Assembly: GCA_039045975.1 (NCBI GenBank)
Contig: JBCCJA010000016.1
Coordinates: 3,018 to 67,017, forward strand
DNA from: JBCCJA01 sp039045975
Lineage (GTDB): Bacteria; Planctomycetota; Planctomycetia; Planctomycetales; Planctomycetaceae
DNA length: 64,000 bases
Reading direction: 5' to 3'
Shown: one piece after another, positions 43,014 through 51,981 of the stretch
Layout: every line of letters starts with the position of its first letter
How positions within the stretch are numbered: the first letter of the stretch is position 1
Notes under the pieces: model-generated
What the model was told of the DNA's origin: nothing
The model's database searches: none
What the model saw: only the letters and a program-made list of their open reading frames with translations
Made by a program: the position numbers and the translations under genes

Positions 43014-43603
43014 GCGACCGCGTTTCCGGCGTCGCGACGCCGGACGCGGCAGAGGCCCAGCGGCGCCGCCGCGAGCGTCGGGAAGACGACACAGACCGAC
43101 CAGGTCGGCAGACCGTACAGCCCGCCGGCCGCGATGTCGGCCGCGATCAGACCCGTCGCCACCGACCCCGTGACCGCCAACGACCAGACGGCCCGCGGCG
43201 GCCAGGCGATCACTAGCCCGCACGCCTCGGCGATGCGGGGCAGGGCGGCGGTGAAGATACGCCAGCCGGCCGAGCAGCTCGCCGCCGTGCCGAATGCGAC
43301 CGCCAATAGCGCCGTCGTCGCACCGCACAGCAGCACCAAGCCCTCGAATGCGTTCACCACGACCGCCGTGCCGAGCGACGCGAACGCCCCCGAAACCGCA
43401 CCGACCGTCAGCAGGCACGCCACGAGCCGGCCGCGGTGGTCGGAATGCCGGGCCCACGCCGCCGCGACGCCGAGCCCGAACAGCGCCCCGGGAAAGAAAG
43501 CCGCGGCCGGGTTCCACAGGTCGGGGCGGGCCGCCGCGACCGCGACCGTCATCAGCCCGGCGAGCAGCCCCCGCAGCGCGAACACGGCGACACGCAGATA
43601 CAT
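42977..43603 (-). CDS. Hypothetical polytopic membrane protein
   Basis: I do not recognise a family. It has 208 residues with about five hydrophobic segments, for example VFALRGLLAGLMTVAVA, AFFPGALFGLGVAAAW, LVACLLTVGAVSGAFASLG and SLAVTGSVATGLIAAD. A long frame, consistent hydrophobic pattern and GGGGAA before the ATG at 43603 support a real gene. It overlaps the convergent OYE gene by 37 bases at their 3' ends. Another, arginine-rich frame over the same DNA (42963-43814) lacks such a pattern. The function is unknown. Confidence 0.6.
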   Translation of the reverse strand: MYLRVAVFALRGLLAGLMTVAVAAARPDLWNPAAAFFPGALFGLGVAAAWARHSDHRGRLVACLLTVGAVSGAFASLGTAVVVNAFEGLVLLCGATTALLAVAFGTAASCSAGWRIFTAALPRIAEACGLVIAWPPRAVWSLAVTGSVATGLIAADIAAGGLYGLPTWSVCVVFPTLAAAPLGLCRVRRRDAGNAVAHPLPLYVGQST

Positions 43604-43742
43604 CGGATTCCCCGGGCGAAGTTCGATCCCATGAAAGCCCTACCGCGTGGGCGGGCGGCGGCCGGTGAGGACCGCCGAACTCCGACGATTCGGCCGGTGA
43701 CCTTACGCGACACACCGTCACGTCCGGCACGACCCGACCTTC

Positions 43743-43774
43743 AGCACTTCGTGCCGACTCGTGGCCGCGGATGA
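43743..43774 (+). repeat. 32-bp dispersed repeat with AGCAC-TTC-GTGC hairpin, copy 2
   Basis: Plus-strand relative of the minus-strand element at 33521-33552: AGCACTTCGTGC, five variable bases, then a CGxGGCCGCGGATGA block. It sits in the 269-base gap between the membrane protein gene and gatB; nothing else is evident in that gap. Confidence 0.55.
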
Positions 43775-43872
43775 GGTCACAAACCTTGAGAATCGTCAGC
43801 CCACGAGCCGGCAACCGTGCTACGAGTCAGGTAGAGATGCTGTTGCGGGTCGGAGACAGCCCTCACCCGGCC

Positions 43873-45384
43873 TCAACAGGCCTCGATCGCGGCGATGAGC
43901 ATCTCGCGGACCGTCTTCGGGTCGGCCCCCTTGACCTCTTTCATCACTTGCCCGATCAGCGGCCCGACGGCCTGCTGTTTCCCGCCTTTGACGGCTTCGA
44001 TCGCCTTATCGCTCGACGGCTTGTCGAGCACGGCCGCGATCGCCGCCTCCAACGCGCCGGTGTCTTTGACCGTCAACGCGCCGGCCGCCTCGGCGTTCGC
44101 GCGGACATGGGCGAGAGCGTCCTCCGGCGTCGTGCCGCCCGCGGTCTCGTAGTCGCCGCCGAGGTACTTCGCGTACTCGTCGCGGGCGGCGGCGGTGGTC
44201 AGGTCGCCGTCGCCGATCAGCCTCAACAGCCCGCCGAGCACCGACGCCGGTACGGCCGCCGAGAACGCGACGAGGCCCTCGCCCCGCTCGTTCATGTCGC
44301 GGAGCACGTCCTGCGTGCACCAGTTGGCGGCCCGCTTCGGGTCGCCGCAGGCCCGGTGGACCTCCTCGAAGTAATCCGCGAACGCGACACCCTGATCGAT
44401 GATCACGCCCGCGTCGTACGCCGACAGTTCGAGCGCCGCGACGAACCGGCTGCGGCGGTCGGCGGGGAACTCGCCCATCGTCGCCCGGATCGTCTCGACC
44501 TCGGCGTCGGTGATCGTCACCGGCGTGAGGTCGGGGTCGGGGAAGTAGCGGTAATCGGCCGCTTCCTCCTTTTCCCGCATCGGGTAGGTCACGCCGCGAT
44601 CGAGGTCGAAGCCGCGGGTCGCCTTCGGCGCGTCGTCGATCGTTTTGCCGGTCTTCTCGAAGGCTTCAAGCTGACGCTTTTCCTCATATAGGATCGCGGC
44701 TTCGACCCCGTTGAACGAATTCATGTTCTTAATTTCGACGATCGGCGTCGCGACCTTTTTGCCGTCCTCTTTTTCTAAATGCAGGTTGATGTTCACGTCG
44801 CACCGCAGTGAGCCCTCCTGCATGTTGCAGTCGGAGACGCCGAGGTAGCTCATCAGGAGCTTTAATTCCTGCAGATAGGCCTTCGCCTCGGCGGCGGAGC
44901 GGATGTCGGGCTCGGAGACGATTTCCGACAGGGGCGTCCCTGCCCGGTTCAGATCGACCCGGCTGTCGCCGCCGGCGGCGTGCATGTTCTTGCCGGCGTC
45001 TTCTTCAAGGTGGGCCCGGATGATGCCGATCCGCTTCTGACCGCCGCCGTCGGGCAGATCGATCTCTAAATACCCGTCGTGGCACAGCGGCAGGTCGTAC
45101 TGCGAGATCTGATACGCCTTCGGCAGGTCGGGGTAGTAGTACTGCTTGCGGTCCCACTTGGTGAACGGGGCGATGTCGCAGTTGAGCGCCAGGCCGACTT
45201 TGACCGCCAATTCGTAAGCCTTGCGGTTCATCACCGGCAGCGTGCCTGGCAGACCGAGGGTGACCGGGTCGACGTGCGTGTTCGGGGCCTCGGGGGCGAA
45301 CTTATTAATCGCCCCGCTGAACAGCTTCGTCTCGGTCAGCAGTTGGACGTGGACTTCGAGTCCGATGATCGTCGTCGTCTTCAT
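43873..45384 (-). CDS. gatB: Asp-tRNA(Asn)/Glu-tRNA(Gln) amidotransferase subunit B
   Basis: tRNA-binding kinase-like subunit of the GatCAB complex, which converts misacylated Glu-tRNA(Gln) or Asp-tRNA(Asn) to the correct amide form. It has 503 residues. The cradle domain shows GLEVHVQLLTETKLFSG, YYYPDLPKAYQISQYD, EDAGKNMHA and DLNRAGTPLSEIVSEPD. The tail helical domain includes KYLGGDYE and the end VREMLIAAIEAC. It lies downstream of gatA, separated by 91 bases that contain a palindromic element. The ATG at 45384 is unambiguous. Confidence 0.96.
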   Translation of the reverse strand: MKTTTIIGLEVHVQLLTETKLFSGAINKFAPEAPNTHVDPVTLGLPGTLPVMNRKAYELAVKVGLALNCDIAPFTKWDRKQYYYPDLPKAYQISQYDLPLCHDGYLEIDLPDGGGQKRIGIIRAHLEEDAGKNMHAAGGDSRVDLNRAGTPLSEIVSEPDIRSAAEAKAYLQELKLLMSYLGVSDCNMQEGSLRCDVNINLHLEKEDGKKVATPIVEIKNMNSFNGVEAAILYEEKRQLEAFEKTGKTIDDAPKATRGFDLDRGVTYPMREKEEAADYRYFPDPDLTPVTITDAEVETIRATMGEFPADRRSRFVAALELSAYDAGVIIDQGVAFADYFEEVHRACGDPKRAANWCTQDVLRDMNERGEGLVAFSAAVPASVLGGLLRLIGDGDLTTAAARDEYAKYLGGDYETAGGTTPEDALAHVRANAEAAGALTVKDTGALEAAIAAVLDKPSSDKAIEAVKGGKQQAVGPLIGQVMKEVKGADPKTVREMLIAAIEAC

Positions 45385-45392
45385 CGGGCCGT

Positions 45393-45468
45393 CCGCTCTC
45401 CGCTGTCCGCTATCCGCAAATTGGGTCGGCCACTCTCACGTCAGCGGATAGCGGACGGCGGAGAGCGG
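45393..45468. repeat. Palindromic element between gatA and gatB, class CCGCTCTCCGC
   Basis: A 25-bp inverted repeat with one mismatch (45393-45417, containing GCTGTCCGCTATCCGC, and 45444-45468) and a 26-base loop. It fills the 91-base gap inside the gatCAB operon, ending 7 bases from the gatA stop. It could modulate transcription between the genes. Confidence 0.85.
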
Positions 45469-45475
45469 AAAGCGT

Positions 45476-46951
45476 TTACGCGGGCCGCCTCGTGTGCCAA
45501 TCGGTCGCGGCCTCATACATCCGTGCCGCCCGCAGCAACTTCTCCTCTGCGAGCAGCCCGGCGGAGAGCTGCAGGCCGATCGGCAGGCCGCCCGCGGTGA
45601 AGCCGCAAGGCAGCGACAGCGCCGGGATCCCCGCCATGTTCGCCGCGATCGTGTACATGTCGTTGAGGTACATCGCGAGCGGGTCGTCGACGAGTTCGCC
45701 GATCTTGAACGCCGCCGTCGGCGTCGCCGGCGACGCGATCACGTCGCACTTCTCGAACGCGGCGACGAAGTCCCGCTTGATCAGCCGGCGGACTTTCAGC
45801 GACTGATTGTAATATTGGTCCGAATAGCCGGCCGAGAGAGTGAACGTGCCGAGCAAGATCCGCCGTTTCACCTCGTCGCCGAAGCCCTCGCCGCGGTTCC
45901 GTTCATAGAACGTGACCAAGTCTTCGTTCTGCGGGTCGAACTTTTCCGAGCGGTGCCCGTAGTGCACGCCGTCGTAACGGGCGAGGTTCGAGGACGCCTC
46001 CGACGGGGCGATGATGTAGTAGGTCGCGACCGAGTACTTCGAATGCGGCAGGTCGACGTCGACGACCTCCGCCCCGAGCGACTTATAAACCTCGACCGCT
46101 TCGAGGACCGCCTTGGAGACCTCGGCGTCAAGGCCTTCGACGAAGTGCTCGCGACAGACGCCGACCCGCAGCCCGGTGAGCGGCTCGTCGAGCGAGGCGA
46201 GATAGTCGGGCACCGGCTCGTCGAGGCAGGTCGCGTCGCGGGCGTCATGCCCGGCGATCGCCTGCAGCATCAAAGCGGCGTCGGCGACGGTCGTCGCCAT
46301 CGGGCCGATCTGGTCGAGCGAACTCGCGAACGCGACCAGGCCGTACCGGCTGACGCGGCCGTACGTCGGCTTCAGGCCGGTGATGCCACAAAACGCGGCC
46401 GGCTGACGGATCGAGCCGCCGGTATCGGTCCCGACAGCGAGCGGCGTGAAGCCGGCGGCCACCGCCGCGGCACTGCCGCCGCTCGAACCGCCGGGGGCCC
46501 GTTCGAGGTCCCACGGGTTTTTCGTCGTCTTGACCGCGGAGTTCTCGGTCGACGAGCCCATGGCGAACTCGTCCATGTTGGCCCGGCCAGTCGGCACCGC
46601 GTCGGCGGCGAGTAAGAGGTCGCTGACGTGGGCCGAATAGGGCGGCCGGAAGTCGGCGAGCATCTTGCTCGAGCAGGTGCACGGCTGGCCCTCTTCACAG
46701 ATCAGGTCCTTGATCGCGACCGGCACGCCGGCCAGCGGGCCGAGTCTTTCACCGGCGGCCCGCTTCGCGTCGACGCGTGTGGCGTGCCCGAGCACGGCGT
46801 CGCGATCGACGTGGACGAAGGCAGCGACGTCGCCGTCGCCGGCCTCGATCGCGGCGAGCGCCGCCTCAGCGGTCTCGACCGCGGTGACATCGCCGGCTTT
46901 TACCGCGGCGGTAATTTCGACGGCGGTCGTCGGAAGGGCAGAGCCGCTCAT
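45476..46951 (-). CDS. gatA: Asp-tRNA(Asn)/Glu-tRNA(Gln) amidotransferase subunit A
   Basis: Amidase subunit that releases ammonia from glutamine for the transamidation; 491 residues. The amidase-signature Ser-cisSer-Lys triad is visible as the lysine in VPVAIKDLICEEG and the serines in GGSSGGSAAAVAAG and GTDTGGSIRQPAAF. The C-terminal ALSLPCGFTAGGLPIGLQL is typical. Its ATG overlaps the gatC stop by four bases (ATGA), so the two are translationally coupled. Presence of GatCAB usually means that GlnRS, AsnRS or both are missing, or are supplemented by the indirect route. Confidence 0.96.
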   Translation of the reverse strand: MSGSALPTTAVEITAAVKAGDVTAVETAEAALAAIEAGDGDVAAFVHVDRDAVLGHATRVDAKRAAGERLGPLAGVPVAIKDLICEEGQPCTCSSKMLADFRPPYSAHVSDLLLAADAVPTGRANMDEFAMGSSTENSAVKTTKNPWDLERAPGGSSGGSAAAVAAGFTPLAVGTDTGGSIRQPAAFCGITGLKPTYGRVSRYGLVAFASSLDQIGPMATTVADAALMLQAIAGHDARDATCLDEPVPDYLASLDEPLTGLRVGVCREHFVEGLDAEVSKAVLEAVEVYKSLGAEVVDVDLPHSKYSVATYYIIAPSEASSNLARYDGVHYGHRSEKFDPQNEDLVTFYERNRGEGFGDEVKRRILLGTFTLSAGYSDQYYNQSLKVRRLIKRDFVAAFEKCDVIASPATPTAAFKIGELVDDPLAMYLNDMYTIAANMAGIPALSLPCGFTAGGLPIGLQLSAGLLAEEKLLRAARMYEAATDWHTRRPA

Positions 46952-47268
46952 TCGGCGTCGATGATCTGGGGGACGAGGAAGTATTTGCCGTCGTTTTTCG
47001 GGGCGTTCGCCAACGCCTTGTCCCGCGGCAACATCTCGACCGGGACGTCGTCGCGGAGGACGTTGGTCCGTTCGACGGCGTGGGCCATCGGCTCGACGCC
47101 GTCGGTGTCGACCTCGGCGAGTTGCTCGACGTAGCCGACGATCTTCGCCAGCTGCGGCCAGATGCGGTCGAGCTCGTCTTCTTCGAGCCGCAGGCGGGCG
47201 AGACGGGCGATCTTCGCGACGTCATCACGGCCGACCTTCGGGGCGTCGGATTTCGGGGCTGCGTCCAT
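46948..47268 (-). CDS. gatC: Asp-tRNA(Asn)/Glu-tRNA(Gln) amidotransferase subunit C
   Basis: Small belt subunit that stabilises GatA and GatB, 106 residues. Diagnostic pattern: VAKIARLARLRLEEDEL, then IVGYVEQLAEVDTDGVEPMAH, and the C-terminal NVLRDDVPVEML and YFLVPQIID. The family is usually 95-105 residues; the first 10 residues here are an extra tail. It is the first gene of gatC-gatA-gatB and overlaps gatA by four bases. The promoter should lie in the large gap 47269-47733 shared with csrA. Confidence 0.93.
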   Translation of the reverse strand: MDAAPKSDAPKVGRDDVAKIARLARLRLEEDELDRIWPQLAKIVGYVEQLAEVDTDGVEPMAHAVERTNVLRDDVPVEMLPRDKALANAPKNDGKYFLVPQIIDAE

Positions 47269-47733
47269 GGACCGCCGTCCGCTCGTTTCGGGGCTGCTTC
47301 CGGCTGAGCGGCGAGGATAGGCGGCCCGGGCGGCATTGCAATCACACGCCGCGTCGCGGCCCGGTCGGTCGGCTTTACGCAGCCGCTACGAACCGACCCG
47401 CGGCCGCCCGGGTCGGGCGATTCCGAACAAAACCGGTGGTCCGACACGGCCCTAAACTCGTCAGAGACAATGCCCGCCGCGCGCGAAGGTCTCTGCAGCC
47501 CGTGGGTCGGGAAACTCTGTCAAGACCAAGTTACAAGGCGTCGGCCGGTCACCAAGAAAGAAAAGTGGGCCCGCAACACGCTTGAAAACAATGACTTATG
47601 AGATTCACCCGACGAAACGCCTCCGTCTTGTCCCCCGAACGGCACGGCGATCGCAGAGCATACTCCCCTGTCCGACACGGACGCGTCGAAACCCAGCCGG
47701 AAGACGCCCGGCGCCAGCACAAAGGAGTGAGTG
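47269..47733. other. Divergent intergenic region between gatC and csrA
   Basis: A gap of 465 bases without a convincing gene. It must hold the promoters of gatC (minus) and csrA (plus). Visible structure: a 7-bp hairpin CAGAGAC/GTCTCTG at 47462-47495, and AAAGGAG at 47721-47727, six bases before the csrA ATG. I see no riboswitch, tRNA or small-RNA signature. Confidence 0.6.
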
Positions 47734-47994
47734 ATGTTGGTTCTGTCACGGAAGCAGTCGGAATCGATCCGGATCGGCGACGACGTCGTCGTCAAAGTCA
47801 TCCGCACGGGGAAAGGGAGTGTGAAAATCGGCATCGAGGCGCCCCGCGAGGTCCGCGTCGTCCGCGGCGAGTTGGGCGGCCCGCGTGCCGCGAAGCCGAC
47901 GGTCGCCGGCGACGACGAAGACGGCGAAACCGAGGGGGGCCGGGAACTGTCCGCCTCGGCCCGCACGCACGCCGCCCTGCCGCAAGCCGTCTGA
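47734..47994 (+). CDS. csrA: Carbon storage regulator CsrA
   Basis: RNA-binding post-transcriptional regulator, 86 residues. The N-terminus MLVLSRKQSESIRIGDDVVV and the following VKIGIEAPREVRVVRGE match the CsrA core almost residue for residue, including the RNA-contacting Arg in VRGE. An acidic C-terminal extension (about residues 52-86, GDDEDGETEGGRE) is longer than in E. coli (61 residues). The ATG at 47734, six bases after AAAGGAG, is preferred to the adjacent GTG. The S41 protease gene follows 76 bases downstream on the same strand. Confidence 0.95.
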   Translation: MLVLSRKQSESIRIGDDVVVKVIRTGKGSVKIGIEAPREVRVVRGELGGPRAAKPTVAGDDEDGETEGGRELSASARTHAALPQAV

Positions 47995-48070
47995 ATTGGA
48001 ATCTCGAAAGGTAAGCCCCTCACGCCCCGTCCCGTCCGACTCACGGACAAGGAAGCAAGGAACCCGAATC

Positions 48071-49786
48071 ATGAAGATCGCCTTCTCAAACATCTTGGGC
48101 ACGCTGGCCGCGGTCGCGGCTTTCGCGATCGGCACCGCCGCCGACGCCCAGAACCGCACCGCCACGCCGAGCGATTTCGGCCCGCCCCCGTCGACGTGGG
48201 GCACGAGCGACCGTGACGGCCGCGAGCCGCTCCGCTTCGACTTCCGCGAAGACCGTCAGCCGGCCGCCCCGGCCCGGCCGGCCGCCAAGCCGGGCGAACT
48301 GACCGGCGTCGACCTCGTCGACGCGAAGCTGACGTCGCGGTACGGCAAGACCGACGTCGCGAACTTCGTCAAATCGACGAGCGGCTCGACGTTCGTGAAC
48401 CTGTATCTGGAAGCGTTCCGGCTGATCGACAGCCGGCACATCAACCCGGCCTCTTACGAGGACCGCGTCGAGCAGGCCGTCACGAACCTCGAACGGGCCG
48501 TGCTGAACGAAAACTTCCGCCGCGTGCACGGCCTGTCGGCCGATTCGCGTCGGGTCGAGGCGTTCCGCACCGCGGCCCGCTCGGCCCTGACGAGCCGGCA
48601 GATCCGCTCGACGAACGACGCCGTCCAGGTGATGTATCAGGTCGCGTCGGCCGCGAGCCGCACGCTCGGCCTGAGCGGTCAGGCCGTCGCCGCCGAGTTC
48701 GTCTACGGGGCCGCCGAGTCGCTCGACAAGTACTCCGCCTTCAACCCGACACAGAGCCTGCGGGGCGCGTCGTTAGAAGACGCCTCCCGGTCGGCCTCGG
48801 TCGTGCCTGCTCACGAGGCGGCGTTCAAGACGGCGGGGATCTTCGACACGCACGTCGTCGGCATCGGCGTCGAGATCAAGCCGGACGACGCCGGCGTGAT
48901 CGTCGTGCGGACGCTCGCCGGCGGGCCGGCCCGGAACGGCGGGCTTGAGCGGGGAGACGTCATCACCGCGATCGACGGGAAGACGCTCGCCGGCCGCGGG
49001 CTCGACTACGCGGTCGAACTGATCTCCGGCCCGATCGGCAGCTCGCTGCGGGTGACCGCCGCGAAGGCCGACGGCCGCCGCGGGACCGTCACGCTGACCC
49101 GCAACCGGGTCGAACTGAAGAGCGTCAGCGAAGCGAAGATCCTCGATAAGGCCAGCGGCGTGGCGTACCTGAAGCTCGACAGCTTCGCGACCACCAGCGA
49201 AGAGGAGATCGACGAGGCCCTCTGGAGCCTGTGGAACCAGGGCATGAAGTCGCTCGTGTTCGACGTCCGCGGCAACCCGGGCGGCCTGCTGACCGGGGCG
49301 ATCGGCATCTCGAACCGGTTCCTCCCGGACGGGACGATCGTCTCGACAAAGGGCCGCACCCGGGAAGACAACACCAGCGAGTCGGCCGTCCGCGGTCGGA
49401 CCTGGAAGATCCCGATGGTCGTCCTCGTCGACGGCGGGTCGGCTTCGGCGTCGGAAATCTTCGCCGCCGCGATCCAGGAGAACGGCCGCGGCCTCGTCGT
49501 CGGGGAGACCAGCTACGGCAAGGGGACGGTGCAGACGCACTTCCCGCTGCAGTCGGTCGCCGGGAACCTGAAGATCACGACCGCGAAGTTTTACTCGCCG
49601 AACGGTCGCGAAATGGCCGGGGCGGGCGTCACCCCCGACGTGCACGTCGCCGGCACGGACGAGATCGTCCCGCTGTCGCAGGACCGGGTCGTCGTCGAAG
49701 CCGTGCGGCTCGCCGCCGGCCGCGACGCCTACGAACTGGCCCGGGCGACGCAACAGCGGCTGTCAGGACTGACCGCCGCCCGCTGA
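48071..49786 (+). CDS. S41 C-terminal processing peptidase (PDZ protease, CtpA-like)
   Basis: Exported serine protease of 571 residues that trims unfolded or specific C-termini in the envelope. The signal peptide MKIAFSNILGTLAAVAAFAI ends near ADA. A PDZ domain (about residues 260-345) shows GVGIEIK-like and GGLERGDVITAIDGKTLAG. The S41 core follows with FDVRGNPGGLL, the nucleophile in GGSASASEIFAAA and the lysine in GETSYGKGTVQTHFPL. The N-terminal 200 residues are helical and specific. It is probably transcribed after csrA. AAGGA lies before the ATG at 48071. Confidence 0.92.
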   Translation: MKIAFSNILGTLAAVAAFAIGTAADAQNRTATPSDFGPPPSTWGTSDRDGREPLRFDFREDRQPAAPARPAAKPGELTGVDLVDAKLTSRYGKTDVANFVKSTSGSTFVNLYLEAFRLIDSRHINPASYEDRVEQAVTNLERAVLNENFRRVHGLSADSRRVEAFRTAARSALTSRQIRSTNDAVQVMYQVASAASRTLGLSGQAVAAEFVYGAAESLDKYSAFNPTQSLRGASLEDASRSASVVPAHEAAFKTAGIFDTHVVGIGVEIKPDDAGVIVVRTLAGGPARNGGLERGDVITAIDGKTLAGRGLDYAVELISGPIGSSLRVTAAKADGRRGTVTLTRNRVELKSVSEAKILDKASGVAYLKLDSFATTSEEEIDEALWSLWNQGMKSLVFDVRGNPGGLLTGAIGISNRFLPDGTIVSTKGRTREDNTSESAVRGRTWKIPMVVLVDGGSASASEIFAAAIQENGRGLVVGETSYGKGTVQTHFPLQSVAGNLKITTAKFYSPNGREMAGAGVTPDVHVAGTDEIVPLSQDRVVVEAVRLAAGRDAYELARATQQRLSGLTAAR

Positions 49787-49805
49787 ACGAAGTTTCGACC
49801 GACTC

Positions 49806-49852
49806 CGTCTCAGGAAGAGACGGGCCGTGTCGGTCGCCCGAAGGAATCGGGC
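49806..49852. terminator. Two hairpins in the convergent gap after the S41 protease
   Basis: CGTCTC/GAGACG (49806-49822, 5-base loop) and GCCCGA/TCGGGC (49836-49852, 5-base loop) lie between two convergent genes. No T run follows, so the terminator call rests on position alone. Confidence 0.35.
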
Positions 49853-49917
49853 CCGAAGACGAACGACGCACGAAGCGCCTTTCGTCCCCGCGTCTGAAAG
49901 ACCTGAACCTGCGAAGC

Positions 49918-51870
49918 TCAGAGTTCCCCGGCCCCGTTCGGCGTCCCGCCGAGCGGGGCCGGTTCGGTTTCGTCGAAGACGACGACGCTCTCGCCGGAGA
50001 TCTCCGCCTCCTTCTCCCGCGCCCACGCGATCAGTTCCTCGGCCGACCGGCCTTTGTCGCGGCCCTTCTTCGGCGAGACGATCTGCTCGGCCGCTTCTTG
50101 CAGCTGCAGCGTATGCCGCTCGATCAACGCCAGGCGATCGCGGACGAGGTCGGACAGCGACGTCTCGGACGTCGCGACCGCGAGCCGCTCTTCCCAGTCT
50201 TCGCGGAGCAGCGGGTCGACGGCGGTGCGAACCTCGGCGGCGACACGGGGGGCGTCCCGCTTCAGGTAGTTTTTATGGGCCTCCTCCAGCTTCCGCGTGC
50301 GGAAACTCGACACCCCGGGGTAGGCCGCCCTGACCTCACGCATGACGCCGATGTAGTCGGCCGCGACCTCTTCGACGATCCGGCGGTATAGCCCGGCGTC
50401 GTGGACCATCGCCGCCGCCGCCCGGTAGGCGGCGTCGCGCGGGACGTCTTTAAGGAAGGCGTCGGCGACTTCCGCGATCCGGTCGGCCCGCTCGGGTTCG
50501 CCGAGACCTTCCCACTCGTCGAGGACGGTCGCGACGGCCTCGGCCGCCGTGACCACGTGGCGATAAGCGACCGTCGCACCCGCACCGGGTTGCCCGGTCG
50601 GCCGGGCCGCCCCGAAGTCGGAACCGCCGCCGAAGTCAGGCGAAGCACGGCCGACCGCCCCGCTGGTCCCCCGCTCGATCCGCATCCCGACGACGCCGAG
50701 CAGCCCGAGCGAGCCCTCCAGCCCGACCGGCCCGCCCTCGTCGCCGTCGGCCCACTCCCACTGGAAGTCGAGGTTGTCGCCGCCGCGGGTGTTGAATGAT
50801 CCCGAGAGCAGACGCGGCTCGGCCTGCTGGTCGGGGTGACCGCTCGCGAGCGCCGGCGGCAGGACGAACACCCCGGTACCGGAACGCGGCCCGAACGACG
50901 ACGTGCTGATCGCGCCGTCTTCCGTCGCCAACCTCGGCAGTAAGAACGCGGCTTCACCCGACGCCTCGGTCGATTCCGCGTCGCTGGCGTCGTCCGTTGC
51001 GTCGGCCTTCAACACCGCGAAGTCGCGGACCGGGTCGAGGTGAATCAGAGCGAGCGGAGTCTTCGCCTCCACGCTTTCGTCATCGGCGTCGGCGAGGCAA
51101 ACCCAGGAAGTCTCGCCGCCCGTCAGCGACCGGGCCGCGGTCACGACCGTCCTCCGGTCCCGCACGAAGAACGCCGGATAACTGGCGTCCCCTTCGACGT
51201 GCGAAGCGGCGGCGACGCGGCAAGAGGCCGCGGCCCGCAGACGCGTGAGCGCCGCGTCGTCGAAGTCGACGTCGAAGCGGTCCGTGTTCACGACGTCGAG
51301 ATCGGGGAACTCGGCCACGACGCCCGCTAGCGCGACGGCGACATCGACCTTGCCGATCGCCGGGAGTTCGACCTCCTGCGACGTCTCGCCGGGGCCGAAC
51401 GCGCCTTCCCAAACCGGCAGCAATGCGTCGCCCTCGTCCGTGTCGACGGCCGGCGTGATCGTCAGCGACGCCCCCGGGACGTTCGTCGTGAGTTGGATTT
51501 GGCGGAGCGGCGGTTCCTCCTCGGCCTCTTCTTCCTCGTCGGTCTCGGCGACCACTTTCGGATCGGCGAAGTCGCGATTCGGGCCGATCCGCTCGACCGG
51601 CGGCTCGGGCGGCTTTTTCTCGGGCACGACACGGGCCGGGGGAGGGGCCGCCGGCCGCGGAGGTGTCGCGGCCGTCGCAGCGGGCTCGACCGCGCCGCCG
51701 CCGCTGAACGCCGCGTAAAGCGTCACCCCGAGGGCGACGACAACGCTGACCCCGCCCACCGCATACAGCAGCCCGGCCCCCGAAGACTCCGGCTTGGCCG
51801 GGTCGGCCATCCGCTCGAAGCTTTCCCGACTCCGCTTCGACCGACGCGAACGTGGGGGGATGTCACTCAT
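49918..51870 (-). CDS. Membrane-anchored protein with degenerate trypsin-like (HtrA-like) domain
   Basis: Protein of 650 residues with a basic cytoplasmic start, one span (GLLYAVGGVSVVVALGVTLYA, about 33-54) and a Pro-rich, then acidic linker. The middle region looks like an S1 protease: AFFVRDRRTVVTAARSL, then LDPVRDFAVLKAD, and GDEGGPVGLEGSLGLLGVVGM. These align with the His, Asp and Ser motifs of HtrA, but the histidine position reads TAAR and the serine position reads DEGGP. Only the Asp is kept, so protease activity is unlikely and a binding role is inferred. The C-terminal 200 residues are helical. It converges with the S41 protease and lies downstream of ribBA. Confidence 0.7.
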   Translation of the reverse strand: MSDIPPRSRRSKRSRESFERMADPAKPESSGAGLLYAVGGVSVVVALGVTLYAAFSGGGAVEPAATAATPPRPAAPPPARVVPEKKPPEPPVERIGPNRDFADPKVVAETDEEEEAEEEPPLRQIQLTTNVPGASLTITPAVDTDEGDALLPVWEGAFGPGETSQEVELPAIGKVDVAVALAGVVAEFPDLDVVNTDRFDVDFDDAALTRLRAAASCRVAAASHVEGDASYPAFFVRDRRTVVTAARSLTGGETSWVCLADADDESVEAKTPLALIHLDPVRDFAVLKADATDDASDAESTEASGEAAFLLPRLATEDGAISTSSFGPRSGTGVFVLPPALASGHPDQQAEPRLLSGSFNTRGGDNLDFQWEWADGDEGGPVGLEGSLGLLGVVGMRIERGTSGAVGRASPDFGGGSDFGAARPTGQPGAGATVAYRHVVTAAEAVATVLDEWEGLGEPERADRIAEVADAFLKDVPRDAAYRAAAAMVHDAGLYRRIVEEVAADYIGVMREVRAAYPGVSSFRTRKLEEAHKNYLKRDAPRVAAEVRTAVDPLLREDWEERLAVATSETSLSDLVRDRLALIERHTLQLQEAAEQIVSPKKGRDKGRSAEELIAWAREKEAEISGESVVVFDETEPAPLGGTPNGAGEL

Positions 51871-51981
51871 CGCTAATCCCGGAAGGGGCCGATTCCGCCA
51901 CGAAACAACATATCCACACTCACGCCTGCGTGCCGCCGAAGATCGACATAATGTTCCGCGGCGGAGACGGTCTCTTCAGGC

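Noticed and set aside
42963..43814. A 283-codon minus-strand frame overlapping the membrane protein gene
   Set aside because: Its product is arginine/glycine-rich without structure, while the other frame gives a regular hydrophobic pattern and a plausible start.
47269..47733. tRNA or small RNA gene in the gatC-csrA gap
   Set aside because: No cloverleaf, T-loop motif or terminator-bounded structure was found.
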